Assembly (NCBI RefSeq): GCF_029869545.1
Contig: NZ_JARWQD010000306.1
Location: 1 to 38,964 of the forward strand
Source of the DNA: Nocardia wallacei
Lineage (GTDB): Bacteria > Actinomycetota > Actinomycetes > Mycobacteriales > Mycobacteriaceae
Direction of reading: 5' to 3'
Length of the DNA: 38,964 bases
This document shows, piece after piece, positions 1 through 7,971 of the stretch; within the stretch, counting starts at the first letter, position 1; each line of letters begins with the position of its first letter. Position numbers and translations under genes: made by a program. Below the pieces are notes generated by a model that ran no database searches, was not told where the DNA came from, and saw only the letters and a list, made by a program, of their open reading frames with translations.

Positions 1-133
1 GGGGGGGGGGGGTTTGGGGGTTTCTTTGCGGGTTTTTTTTTGGGGGGGGGGGGTCCCTTTTTGGCTTTCTTCCTTTTCTTTTATTAACCGGGGGGGGGGG
101 GGGTGGCCCCCGCCGCCCCCCCCCGGGGGGGGG
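1..133. other. Poly-G/T artefact at contig start
   Basis: The first ~133 bases are long runs of G interrupted by T-rich and C-rich blocks, unlike anything else in the window except its far end. Such runs are typical of dark-cycle base calling or of a poor contig edge. Reading frames that begin here are not real starts. Confidence 0.85.
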
Positions 134-136
134 GCC

Positions 137-601
137 CAGGCCACCCTGCGCGCGCAGGGCGAGGAGCGGGCCCGGCAGCTGGAACGCCTCGACGACCGGG
201 CGCGGCCCATGCTCGAGCGCATCGCCGCGGGCGACGACCTCACCGGCACCGAGCGGCACGAATCCCGTTTGCTGGAGGCCGAACTCCGCGACAGCCTGCG
301 CGCGCCCGCGCTCACCACGGCCGCCCTGGCCGCCGCGACCCGCGGTGCCCGCGGGCGGGGCGTGGAGGTGCTGCTGCTCGACGACGGCGGCCTGTCCGAG
401 GCCGCCGACGGGCTGGTGTCGACCGTCCTCGACACGGCCGCACAGCAATTGGACAAGGCCAACGCCGGATCGATCACCGTGCGCATCCTGCCGCCCGGCC
501 GCCACGTCCTGGCCACCATTCTCGTCGACGGCCCGTCGGAGATGCGCCGCATCGAGATCGACCACGAGGGCATCGCCCACACCCTCGTGGAGCACGGCTA
601 G
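137..601 (+). CDS. C-terminal part of an unidentified protein (5' end lost)
   Basis: An open frame runs out of the artefact and ends in TAG at 599-601, giving about 154 usable residues. Composition and third-position GC look coding from about 137. The visible part has a charged helical stretch (ERARQLERLDDRARPMLERI) and then an alpha/beta-like part with VEVLLLDDGG. This layout resembles the C-terminal regions of actinobacterial sensor or ATP-binding proteins that sit next to response regulators, but no diagnostic motif remains and I do not assign a function. The stop lies one base from the stop of the aldehyde dehydrogenase gene on the other strand, so the two genes meet tail to tail with no room for a terminator. 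Confidence 0.6.
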   Translation, partial: QATLRAQGEERARQLERLDDRARPMLERIAAGDDLTGTERHESRLLEAELRDSLRAPALTTAALAAATRGARGRGVEVLLLDDGGLSEAADGLVSTVLDTAAQQLDKANAGSITVRILPPGRHVLATILVDGPSEMRRIEIDHEGIAHTLVEHG

Positions 602-602
602 C

Positions 603-2105
603 TCACTCCCAGTGGCGGCGCCCGTAGAGCATCGTGAGGACCTTGGCGACCTTGGTGTCGGTCTCGGGCGTGCGGTCGAAGGTGGTCAGGGCCATCAGGG
701 GCGCGAAGCGCTGGCGGGCCACGGCGTGGGCGAAGGTGAACTCCCGCAGGCCGTCCGGGCCGTGGATGCGGCCGAAGCCGGAATCGGCGACGCCGCCGAA
801 CGGCAGGGACGGGATCTGCGGGAAGTTGAATACCGCGTTCACGCCGACCATTCCGGTGCGCAGCCGGTCGGCCAGCTCCGCGCCCCGGGCCTTCGAGTAG
901 ACCGCCGCCGCCAGGCCGTAGCGGCTCGCGTTCGCGCGCTCGATCGCCTCGTCCATATCCGCCACCGGCGCCACCGTCAGTGTGGGACCGAAGGTTTCGT
1001 CGGTGACCGCGGCGGCGTCCTCGGGCACGTCCACCAGCACCGTGGGCTGCACGACCTGTCCGGAGATCTCCTCGGCGCCGCCGGTGAGCGCGCGGCCGCC
1101 CCGGGCGATCGCGTCCTGCATGTGACGGCGGATGACCTCCACCTGTTTCGGCATCGTGATCGGGCCGATCCGGGCGCCCGGGTCGGCACCGGCACGTACC
1201 GATTTCGCCTGTGCCACCAGCTTTTCCAGGAACTCGTCGTAGACCTGACGGTGCACGTAGACGCGCTCGGTGCCGATGCAGGACTGCCCGGCATTGGCCA
1301 TGCCCGCCCACAGCGCGGCGCCCGCCGCGGCCTCCAGATCGGCGTCCCGGTCGACGATCAGCACGTCCTTGCCGCCGCATTCGGCGACCATCGGCGTGAG
1401 CGATTCGGCGCAGACGGCCATCACCCGCTTGGCGGTGTCGGTGGATCCGGTGAAGGCGATCTTGTCGACACCGGCCCGGCACAGCGCCGCGCCGGTACTG
1501 CCGTCGCCGGTGAGTAGTTGCAGCACAGGCTGTTCCGGCACGACCTCGGCGAACATATCCACCAGCCAGGCGCCGACGCCGGGGCTGAACTCACTCGGCT
1601 TGAACACCACGGCATTCCCGGCGGCGAGGGCGTAGACGATCGATCCCAGCGGGGTGAACACCGGGTAGTTCCACGGGCCGATCACCCCGATCACGCCCAG
1701 CGGCTTGTACTCGACCGAGGCGGCGTGATTGAAGGTCAGCAGCCCGACGCGAGTGCGCCTGCGGCCCAGCACCTTCCGGGCGTTCTTCCCCGCCCAGGCG
1801 AGGTGCCCGAGGCTCAGCCCGACCTCGAGGGCGCCGTCGGAGGGCGGCTTGCCGGTCTCGTCGTGGATGATGGCGGCCAGCTGGTTCGCCCGGCGCGCCA
1901 GCACACCGGCGAAGCGGGCCAGGCGTTCCGCGCGGGCGGCGTGGCCGAGCCCGGACCACCACTCGAAGGCCGTCCGCGCGCGCTCGACGGCGGCCGCGGC
2001 GTCCGCCTCGGTCTGCACGGGGTAGGTGCCGACGAGGTCGCCGGTGCCCGGGTTGCGCACCTCGAACAGGGCTCGGGCCGTGGCGGTTTCGCTGGTGGTG
2101 GTCAT
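603..2105 (-). CDS. NAD(P)-dependent aldehyde dehydrogenase, 500 aa
   Basis: Oxidises an aldehyde to the acid with NAD(P)+. Family marks are all present: GPWNYP at residues 143-148, FKPSE at 168-172, FTGST at 218-222, the general-base Glu in AECGGKD (E242), the catalytic Cys in GQSCIGTE (C276), and the late FGGVADSGFGR motif. The length is normal for the superfamily. The start is the ATG at 2103-2105, which overlaps the TGA of the upstream GMC oxidoreductase gene (ATGA), so the two are translationally coupled. The frame continues further upstream but only antisense to the frame of the GMC gene. Together the pair would take an alcohol to an aldehyde to an acid. The sequence looks more like succinate-semialdehyde or aryl/alkyl aldehyde dehydrogenases of actinomycetes than classical BetB, so the substrate is left open. 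Confidence 0.93.
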   Translation of the reverse strand: MTTTSETATARALFEVRNPGTGDLVGTYPVQTEADAAAAVERARTAFEWWSGLGHAARAERLARFAGVLARRANQLAAIIHDETGKPPSDGALEVGLSLGHLAWAGKNARKVLGRRRTRVGLLTFNHAASVEYKPLGVIGVIGPWNYPVFTPLGSIVYALAAGNAVVFKPSEFSPGVGAWLVDMFAEVVPEQPVLQLLTGDGSTGAALCRAGVDKIAFTGSTDTAKRVMAVCAESLTPMVAECGGKDVLIVDRDADLEAAAGAALWAGMANAGQSCIGTERVYVHRQVYDEFLEKLVAQAKSVRAGADPGARIGPITMPKQVEVIRRHMQDAIARGGRALTGGAEEISGQVVQPTVLVDVPEDAAAVTDETFGPTLTVAPVADMDEAIERANASRYGLAAAVYSKARGAELADRLRTGMVGVNAVFNFPQIPSLPFGGVADSGFGRIHGPDGLREFTFAHAVARQRFAPLMALTTFDRTPETDTKVAKVLTMLYGRRHWE

Positions 2106-3730
2106 CGGCTGGTCTCCTTCGCCGCGGGGACGGCCGCCGACCGGTCGCGGCCGCGGATCAGATCGGCGGCCTTCTCGCCGACCATGACGGTGGGGGCGTT
2201 GGTATTGCCGCGCGGGATGCGCGGCATGATCGAGGCGTCGACCACCCGCAGATTCTCCAGGCCGTGCACGCGCAACTGCGGGTCCACCACCGCCATGTCG
2301 TCGGTGCCCAGCGCGCAGGTGCCGACGGGGTGGAACAGCGTCTGCGACCAGCGCTCGATGTGGGCGCGCAGGTCGTCCTCGCCGAGGGTGTCGGCGGAGT
2401 CCGGAAGATACGGCCGATCGAGGTATTTCGACAGGGGCGGCTGGTCGGCGATCTCGAGCAGCTGCCGGAGCCCGGCCAGCTGCACCTCCATATCGCGCGG
2501 GTCGGAGAAGTACGCCGGATCCAGTTCCGGTTTCCACCGCGGATCGGCCGAGCGCAGCCGCAGGCGGCCGCGGCTGTGCACCTCGACCAGAGTGGGTCCG
2601 GCGGTGAACATCGGGGCCGTGGTCTCGTGGAATCCGTTGTCGTAGAACGCCGTCGGGGCGACGTGGTACTGCATGTCGGGTGCGGGGATATCGGCGCGGG
2701 TGCGGGTGAAGCCGCCGCCCTCGCCGATATTCGACGTCAGCGGACCGCGCCCGAACGCCTGCCACTGGCCCAGCCGCAGCGGCGTCTCGTACTGACCGAG
2801 GTCGGTCGTGCCGCGGGTGCGCCACAGCAGCGGGGTGACCGGATGGTCGTGCAGGTTCTCCCCCACTCCCGGCAGGTCGGCGACCACGTCGATGCCGAAC
2901 TCGCGCAGGTGCGCGGCCGGACCGACACCCGAAAGCAGCAGCAGCTGAGGGGAATTGACCGCACCGCCGCACAGCAGCACCTCGGCGTCGGCGAACACGG
3001 TGTGCTCGCGGCCGTCACGCAGGTAGGTGACGCCGATCGCGCGGGTGCCGTCGAACACCACCCGGGTGGCGAGCGCCTCGGTGCGCACCGTGAGGTTGGG
3101 GCGCTGTAGCGCCGGGCGCAGATAGGCGTCCGCCGTCGACCAGCGACGGCCGTGGCGGTGGGTCACCTGGTAGTTGCCGACGCCGTCCTGGGTCGCGCCG
3201 TTGAAGTCGTCGGTGCGGGGCAGGCCCGCCGCGGCGGCGGCCTCGATCCAGGCGTACGTGAGTTCGTGGGTGTAGCGGCGGTTTTCGACGTGCAGGGGAC
3301 CGTCGGTGCCGTGGTAGGACGAGCGCAGGCCCGTATTGGTCTCGGATTTCACGAAATACGGCAGCACCTCGTCGAAACTCCAGCCGACCGCGCCGAAGTC
3401 GCGCCGCCAGCCGTCGTAGTCGGCCGGATTGCCGCGGATGTAGATCATCGCGTTCATCGACGAGCAGCCGCCGAGGCCCTTCATCCGGGGCCAGTAGGAC
3501 CGCCTGCCGCCCAGATACTTCTGCGGCGCCGTCTCGTACCGCCAGTCCCAGCGGGTGCGCAACAGGGTGCCCCACGCCGCCGGAATGTGGATCGCGTCCG
3601 CGTCGTCGACCGGCCCCGCCTCCAGCACCAGCACCGAGACCGACGGGTCCTCGGTAAGCCGGTGGGCCAGCACGCATCCCGCGCTCCCGGCTCCCACCAC
3701 GACGTAATCGAACGACTCCCGGCCGGACAT
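2102..3730 (-). CDS. GMC-family FAD-dependent oxidoreductase (choline dehydrogenase-like), 542 aa
   Basis: FAD enzyme that oxidises an alcohol. It has the N-terminal dinucleotide-binding motif GAGSAG (residues 13-18) followed by the usual acidic strand end, the GMC signature GLGGCSSMNAMIYIRG, the second signature CGGAVNSPQLLLLSGVGP, and the C-terminal catalytic pair in HPVGTCALG (H467) and PRGNTNAP (N511). Length and order match choline dehydrogenase/BetA-like proteins. The ATG at 3728-3730 is chosen because GGAGGT lies a few bases upstream (complement of 3735-3740); the longer frame upstream has no family similarity. It is the first gene of a two-gene operon with the aldehyde dehydrogenase. 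No glycine-betaine genes accompany it, so choline as substrate is only one possibility. Confidence 0.93.
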   Translation of the reverse strand: MSGRESFDYVVVGAGSAGCVLAHRLTEDPSVSVLVLEAGPVDDADAIHIPAAWGTLLRTRWDWRYETAPQKYLGGRRSYWPRMKGLGGCSSMNAMIYIRGNPADYDGWRRDFGAVGWSFDEVLPYFVKSETNTGLRSSYHGTDGPLHVENRRYTHELTYAWIEAAAAAGLPRTDDFNGATQDGVGNYQVTHRHGRRWSTADAYLRPALQRPNLTVRTEALATRVVFDGTRAIGVTYLRDGREHTVFADAEVLLCGGAVNSPQLLLLSGVGPAAHLREFGIDVVADLPGVGENLHDHPVTPLLWRTRGTTDLGQYETPLRLGQWQAFGRGPLTSNIGEGGGFTRTRADIPAPDMQYHVAPTAFYDNGFHETTAPMFTAGPTLVEVHSRGRLRLRSADPRWKPELDPAYFSDPRDMEVQLAGLRQLLEIADQPPLSKYLDRPYLPDSADTLGEDDLRAHIERWSQTLFHPVGTCALGTDDMAVVDPQLRVHGLENLRVVDASIMPRIPRGNTNAPTVMVGEKAADLIRGRDRSAAVPAAKETSR

Positions 3731-3821
3731 CGCGACCTCCCATGCTGACGGCGAATGCACCCCATTGTCACGCGACAGGCCGGGGGAATAGTTCGATTCG
3801 CCGGAGTAGGTGGATTCCCGA

Positions 3822-4685
3822 TCATCGGGCGGGCTGGCAGAGGACCGGATTGGGGAGGGCGGAGCACGGGAGGTTGCGGTGGGAGCGGATGATGTCGGCG
3901 CCGAGTTGGTCGGTGAGGAAGCGCAGGAATCCGGCGGCCAGCGAATCGGCGGCGGGATCTTTGAACGTGTAGGCGAATTCGGTCTGCCAGAACGGATACC
4001 CCTGGTGCACCGCGATATCGGTGGACGCACGGAAGTTGTCGATGCTGACCGCCGTCACGCCGGGGTGCGCCGTCGCCAGGCCGAGTTCGGCGTATCCGAC
4101 TGCGCCGTCGACCTTTTCGACTTCGTCGAGCAGATCCTCGGTGGCGGCGCGCACGCAGAACGTGGTGCCCGTATCACCCGGACGGTCCGGATTCCGGCAG
4201 TCACGCGAATTCTCCTGCTGCTGCCGGGCCTCCGGCAGGAAACGCTCCTCGAACGTGGCCCGGCTCCCGGAGTCGGAATTGCGGCCGACGAGATGCACCG
4301 GCAGATCGTGCCCGCCGATCTGGCTCCAGTTGGCGATCTTCCCGGTGAACAGGTCCCGAATCTGGTCGGAGGCCAGATTGGCGACACCGGTCCTGTCGTT
4401 GACCACGACGGCGAACAGGGCCAGGGCGATGGGCCGCGCCACCAGCTGCGGAAGTCCGCGCGAGAGCTTGTCGCCGTCGGCCAGCGCCAGCATGCCCGAA
4501 ACCGGCCGCTCGCCGTTGTCCATACCCGCGCGGTTCAAATCCTGCAGCCCCTGCTGCGTACTGGCGGCGGCGATCGCGATATGGGATCCGGGGCAACGCC
4601 TCATGTACGAGGCCGCCGCATCGGAGACCACCGGGCCGAAGGCGGTGGACCCGACCACCGTGAGATTGCCTGTCTCGCAATCCAA
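3822..4685 (-). CDS. Phosphate-type substrate-binding domain, C-terminal half of a TGA-split gene
   Basis: A periplasmic-binding-protein fold of the PstS kind. VGSTAFGPVV near the start and RNSDSGSRATFEERFL in the middle correspond to the two ligand-loop regions of phosphate-binding proteins, and SDQIRDLFTGKIANWSQIGG is the classic family motif. The frame has no signal peptide, no lipobox, no ATG or GTG near its beginning and no ribosome binding site; the first usable codon is a TTG immediately after the upstream stop. It lies in the same frame as the gene at 4686-5531, separated only by one TGA (4686-4688). The simplest reading is one protein of about 569 residues interrupted by a nonsense codon, sequencing error or readthrough site. 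No pstC/A/B genes are nearby. Confidence 0.75.
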   Translation of the reverse strand: MDCETGNLTVVGSTAFGPVVSDAAASYMRRCPGSHIAIAAASTQQGLQDLNRAGMDNGERPVSGMLALADGDKLSRGLPQLVARPIALALFAVVVNDRTGVANLASDQIRDLFTGKIANWSQIGGHDLPVHLVGRNSDSGSRATFEERFLPEARQQQENSRDCRNPDRPGDTGTTFCVRAATEDLLDEVEKVDGAVGYAELGLATAHPGVTAVSIDNFRASTDIAVHQGYPFWQTEFAYTFKDPAADSLAAGFLRFLTDQLGADIIRSHRNLPCSALPNPVLCQPAR

Positions 4686-5531
4686 TCAGGTGGTGGTCTG
4701 GTTGATCAGCACGAGGAACTGACCGATCACCAGCACCACCAGGGCCGCGATCATGATCATCAGGGTGCGCGAGGGGCCGGTGCCACCGCGGGTCTGGCGC
4801 ACGGTGCCGCGCAGCAGCGCCCCCGTCAGTTCGGGTGGGTAGTAGGGCCCGACCTCGCCGCGCGCGGCCCGGAGGCTGTCGTACCACCGGCCGATGCCCG
4901 GCACCCAGCGCAACCACCGCGGGACCGACGCGGCGCGGCGGACATAGGGCCAGTCGCTGGCACCGGCGCGCGCCAGCACGGCCAGCACCTTGTAGTGATC
5001 CCCGCGCCGCATCTTGACCTTCGGCAGGTCGATGATCCCGACGGTGCCGCTCTGCTCGGACGCCACGCCCGGCCCGAGGCCCTCCTCCGGTTTCAGGCTG
5101 TCCTTCACGCTCGCGGAACTGACCTCGGTGATCGCCATGCCGACCACCCGCCTGCCCGGAAAGCGAAGGTGCAGACCGGCTTTCTGCCCTTCGGGGGCGG
5201 CGTAGTCGCCGATGTCTATCGAGGTGATGCCGCCGTTCTCGATGCGCATCAACACGATCGACATGTCCTCGAGCTCGAGGCGCGGGCCCTCCGGCTCCTG
5301 CGGAACCGGCTGGGAGAGCACCTTCAGGTGCGGAAACGCCTGATCCAGCGGGGTCGAGGCGGAGTTGGTGCCCGACTCGTCCCGCACGGCGGGCGCCTCA
5401 CCGGTCACGGGGGTGTCCATCTGCGTCCGGAAGCCGATGCTCTTGCGGCCGATGATGGCGAACTGCCAGACGAACGTCATGACCGCCACGACGGCCGCGA
5501 CGATGTTGACAGAGTTGATCAGAGTGTTCAC
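4686..5531 (-). CDS. Membrane protein forming the N-terminal half of the TGA-split binding protein
   Basis: About 281 residues from the GTG at 5529-5531, which is preceded by a G-rich stretch that can serve as ribosome binding site; a GTG at 5537 and a TTG at 5570 are alternatives. There is one hydrophobic segment near the N-terminus (residues ~8-28, VNIVAAVVAVMTFVW) and one at the very C-terminus (LMIMIAALVVLVIGQFLVLI), with a soluble region between them that I do not recognise. The last transmembrane segment ends a few residues before the TGA, and the substrate-binding domain follows in the same frame. That places the binding domain outside the membrane on a ready-made anchor, which is why a single fused protein is the more sensible product. 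A bicistronic arrangement cannot be excluded. Confidence 0.65.
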   Translation of the reverse strand: MNTLINSVNIVAAVVAVMTFVWQFAIIGRKSIGFRTQMDTPVTGEAPAVRDESGTNSASTPLDQAFPHLKVLSQPVPQEPEGPRLELEDMSIVLMRIENGGITSIDIGDYAAPEGQKAGLHLRFPGRRVVGMAITEVSSASVKDSLKPEEGLGPGVASEQSGTVGIIDLPKVKMRRGDHYKVLAVLARAGASDWPYVRRAASVPRWLRWVPGIGRWYDSLRAARGEVGPYYPPELTGALLRGTVRQTRGGTGPSRTLMIMIAALVVLVIGQFLVLINQTTT

Positions 5532-5654
5532 CCGCACGCCCCCGGCCGCATTGTCGAACCTAGGCGACAATCTTGCGTCGCCGCACGGCCGACGGGAAGG
5601 CAGTTCAGCAGCTGTTCACTTGCCGGGCAACGATTTCGGGCGCCCCGAAGCCCG

Positions 5655-6818
5655 TCACCGCTGCTCCAACTCGGCGATTCGCCTACGCACCCAGCGTCTT
5701 TCCGGTTCGGTCGCGAGGAGTTCGAGGGCCCGCCGGTACGCGGCCACGGCCTCGTCGGCGCGATCGAGCCTGCGTAGCAGTTCGGCGCGCGTGGAATGCA
5801 GATACGGGTAGGTGTCGAGGTCCAGCCCGTCGGTGAGGAGCAGCGCGGCCCGCGGTGCGCCCGCCTGCGCCACGGCGACCGCGCGGTTGAGTTCCACCAC
5901 CGGTGAACCCGTCAGCCGGGCCAGCTCGAGATAGAGGGCCGCCACCTGCGGCCAGTCGATCTCGGGATCGGTCTGCAGGACGGCGATCGCGGCCTGCACG
6001 ACGTACGGCCCGCGCGCCCGCGCGATCGCCCGTTCCAGCAGGACACGGCTTTCGGCGATCAGCGCGCCGTCCCAGCGGGCGCGGTCCTGCCGATCGAGCG
6101 GAACGATCTCACCCTCGCTGCGGCGGGCGGCGTGCCGGGCGTGATGGCACAGCATGAGCGCCAGCAATCCGAGGACCTCGGGCTCGTCGGGCATCAGCGC
6201 GGCGAGCATCCGGCCCAGCCGCACGGCCTCCTCGGCGAGGTCGTCCCGCCCGCCGTAGCCCTCGTTGAAGATCAGGTACAGCACCTTCAGCACCGCGCCG
6301 ACCCGCTCGGGCAGCACGTGGTCCGGCGGCATCCGGAACGGAATCCCCGCCACCTTGATCTTGGCTTTCGCCCTGCTCAGACGCCGTTTCATGGTGCCGG
6401 GCGGCACCAGGAACGCCTGCGCGATCTCCTCGGTGGACAGCCCGCCCAGCGCCCGCAGGGTCAGCGCGACCTGGGCCTCGACGGCCAGCGCCGGATGGCA
6501 GCACAGGAAGATCAGCTCGAGGCGTTCGTCCGGAATCGCGGTCTGCGCCATATCGACCTCCTCGGCCTCGGGCGCGGCGAGCAGCGGCGCCTTCTCCGCG
6601 AAGGCCCGGTCCCGGCGCAGCCGGTCGATCGCGCGACGGCGAGCCGTCGTGGTCAGCCACGCGCCCGGATTGTCCGGCGCGCCGTCGACCGGCCATTTCT
6701 CCGCGGCGATCGCGAAGGCCTCCTGGGTGGCCTCCTCGGCGAGATCCACATCGCCGAGGAAACCCGTCAGCGAGGCCAGCACCCGGCCCCACTCGGCCCG
6801 GAAGACCTCGTCGATCAC
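5655..6818 (-). CDS. ECF42-type RNA polymerase sigma factor with C-terminal TPR extension, 387 aa
   Basis: Extracytoplasmic-function sigma factor. Region 2 covers residues ~10-75 (EEATQEAFAIAAEKWP, then NPGAWLTTTARRRAIDRLRR), region 4 about 105-165 with the helix-turn-helix LSTEEIAQAFLVPPGTMKRRLSRAK. Beyond it is a ~200-residue helical extension of the DUF6596/TPR kind with VLYLIFNEGYGG, typical of the ECF41/ECF42 side of the family; these lack a classical membrane anti-sigma factor. The start is GTG at 6816-6818, overlapping the TGA of the DGPF gene (GTGA). Coupling to a DGPF-domain protein is the known context of ECF42, so the assignment rests on both domain order and neighbour. No anti-sigma gene is present. 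Confidence 0.92.
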   Translation of the reverse strand: MIDEVFRAEWGRVLASLTGFLGDVDLAEEATQEAFAIAAEKWPVDGAPDNPGAWLTTTARRRAIDRLRRDRAFAEKAPLLAAPEAEEVDMAQTAIPDERLELIFLCCHPALAVEAQVALTLRALGGLSTEEIAQAFLVPPGTMKRRLSRAKAKIKVAGIPFRMPPDHVLPERVGAVLKVLYLIFNEGYGGRDDLAEEAVRLGRMLAALMPDEPEVLGLLALMLCHHARHAARRSEGEIVPLDRQDRARWDGALIAESRVLLERAIARARGPYVVQAAIAVLQTDPEIDWPQVAALYLELARLTGSPVVELNRAVAVAQAGAPRAALLLTDGLDLDTYPYLHSTRAELLRRLDRADEAVAAYRRALELLATEPERRWVRRRIAELEQR

Positions 6819-7153
6819 GTCTTCACGATGGGCCGGATCTCCACCGAACCGCCGAGCCGGGCGGCGGGAACCTTCGCGGCGATCTCGATCGCGGCATCCA
6901 GATCATCGGCCTCGAGCAGGTAGTACCCGCCGAACACCTCCTTGGTGTCGGCGAACGGCCCGTCGGTGACCAGCGCATCCCCGTCCTGCACCCGCACCGT
7001 CGAGGCGGTGTGCGCCGGGGCGAGATGGGCCCCGCCGACCACCCGCGGATCCGACCTGAGCGCAAGGTATTCCGCGGAAATCGCCTCCTGCTCCGCGGGA
7101 TCGAGCGCGTCGAACACCCCGGGCAATTCGTTGATCAGCAACGCGTACTGCAT
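6815..7153 (-). CDS. DGPF/YciI-like domain protein, 112 aa
   Basis: Small alpha/beta-barrel protein of the YCII-related family. The diagnostic TDGPFADTKEVFGGYYLLE gives the DGPF name; the N-terminus MQYALLI is the first beta strand and DDLDAAIEIAAKVP the main helix. The ATG at 7151-7153 is chosen because GGAGAAG ends two bases upstream; the frame goes further back but without family similarity. These proteins are encoded next to ECF42 sigma factors in many actinomycetes and proteobacteria and are thought to be controlled by them; their biochemical role is not settled. Here it is the first gene of the two-gene unit. Confidence 0.92.
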   Translation of the reverse strand: MQYALLINELPGVFDALDPAEQEAISAEYLALRSDPRVVGGAHLAPAHTASTVRVQDGDALVTDGPFADTKEVFGGYYLLEADDLDAAIEIAAKVPAARLGGSVEIRPIVKT

Positions 7154-7169
7154 GACTTCTCCTTCGGGC

Positions 7170-7196
7170 TCGAACTTTCCTGTCACCTACTCGACG
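7170..7196 (-). promoter_or_regulatory. Possible ECF42-type promoter of the DGPF/sigma unit
   Basis: On the minus strand GTCGA (complement of 7191-7195) and CGA (complement of 7170-7172) are separated by 18 bases, just upstream of the DGPF gene. Described ECF42 promoters carry a TGTCGA-like -35 and a CGA-containing -10, so this would fit autoregulation. The -35 part overlaps the TAG of the TetR gene. The motif is short, so this is a suggestion only. Confidence 0.3.
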
Positions 7197-7879
7197 GACA
7201 GGGACGGGCCGCGGGGACACCCGATCGGAGATTGATCCGCCGGGAGTTTCCGGGCCGCGCCCAGCGCACCCAGGAACAGCTCCACGTTGTCGCGGACGAA
7301 TTCATCGCGTGGGTAGGCGCCAGGGGCGTGGATCCATGCGGTGATCGTTTCGCCGAAGCCCGCGACGAGGAAGCGGGCGGTCAGCTCGACGGTGCGGTCG
7401 CCGGGGGCGTTGTCCCCCAACTGGTCTCGCAGGACCGCGGCGAAGGCGGCGACGTAGTCCTCGGAGCGGGCCAATCGGCGGCGGGCCACTCCCGGATGGG
7501 CATATGCCTTGGTGGACAGGAACTTTCCCTTCGCCGGATCGGCGAGGAAGTAGTCCACGATCGCCTCGACCACGGCCGTCATGCAGGCGCGGCGGCCGGG
7601 ATCGGCCTGCTGTACCGCGCGACCCAGGGCGCGCGCCAGCTCTCCGGAGGCGAGATCGAAAGCGGCGCCGGTCAATTCGTCGAGATCGGCGTAGCTTTCG
7701 TAGACGAAACGGGTGGACAGGCCCGCCTGCGCGGCGACCCGACGCACCGTCAGCCCGCCCGCGCCCTCGCGGGCCAGTACCGCGATGACCGCCTCGAGCA
7801 ACTGCTCGCGCCGGTGTTCCTGGCGCTGCGCGGCCGGTACCCCGCCGTAGCGCCGCTTGGCCTGCGTGGCTTCAGCCAT
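7187..7879 (-). CDS. TetR/AcrR-family transcriptional regulator, 230 aa
   Basis: DNA-binding repressor. The N-terminal helix-turn-helix is clear at residues ~25-75 (REQLLEAVIAVLAREGAGGL, then VRRVAAQAGLSTRFVYESYADLDEL), followed by an all-helical ligand-binding domain ending about residue 210. The start is ATG at 7877-7879. It is transcribed away from the MpaB-family oxygenase gene, with 92 bases between the two starts and a 23-bp interrupted palindrome there, which is the usual layout for autoregulation plus control of the neighbour. The inducer is unknown. The last ~20 residues are proline/serine-rich and not part of the fold. Confidence 0.92.
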   Translation of the reverse strand: MAEATQAKRRYGGVPAAQRQEHRREQLLEAVIAVLAREGAGGLTVRRVAAQAGLSTRFVYESYADLDELTGAAFDLASGELARALGRAVQQADPGRRACMTAVVEAIVDYFLADPAKGKFLSTKAYAHPGVARRRLARSEDYVAAFAAVLRDQLGDNAPGDRTVELTARFLVAGFGETITAWIHAPGAYPRDEFVRDNVELFLGALGAARKLPADQSPIGCPRGPSLSVE

Positions 7880-7935
7880 GTGTGGTCGTCGTCACCTCCG
7901 CCCATGTTGACACATCTGATTCCCGAATTCTACCT

Positions 7936-7958
7936 TTGAGAAACAAACGTTTCCTCAA
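7936..7958. promoter_or_regulatory. Likely TetR operator between the TetR and MpaB genes
   Basis: A 23-bp imperfect palindrome with outer arms TTGAG and CTCAA. Seven of the eight outer base pairs on each side match, and a small perfect AAACGTTT palindrome sits inside at 7945-7952. It ends 3 bases before the ribosome binding site of the oxygenase gene and lies about 57 bases from the TetR start, a position suited to repressing both genes. Confidence 0.55.
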
Positions 7959-7971
7959 TGTGGAGGTCGAC

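Noticed and set aside
2102..3730. Assigning betA and betB to the oxidoreductase/dehydrogenase pair
   Set aside because: The dehydrogenase is not clearly BetB-like and no betaine transport or regulator genes are nearby, so gene symbols would overstate the evidence.
3810..5777. Long plus-strand open frame over the binding-protein genes
   Set aside because: It is antisense to the two halves of the binding protein, is rich in His, Arg and Gly without any domain, and exists because GC-rich genes leave the opposite frame open.
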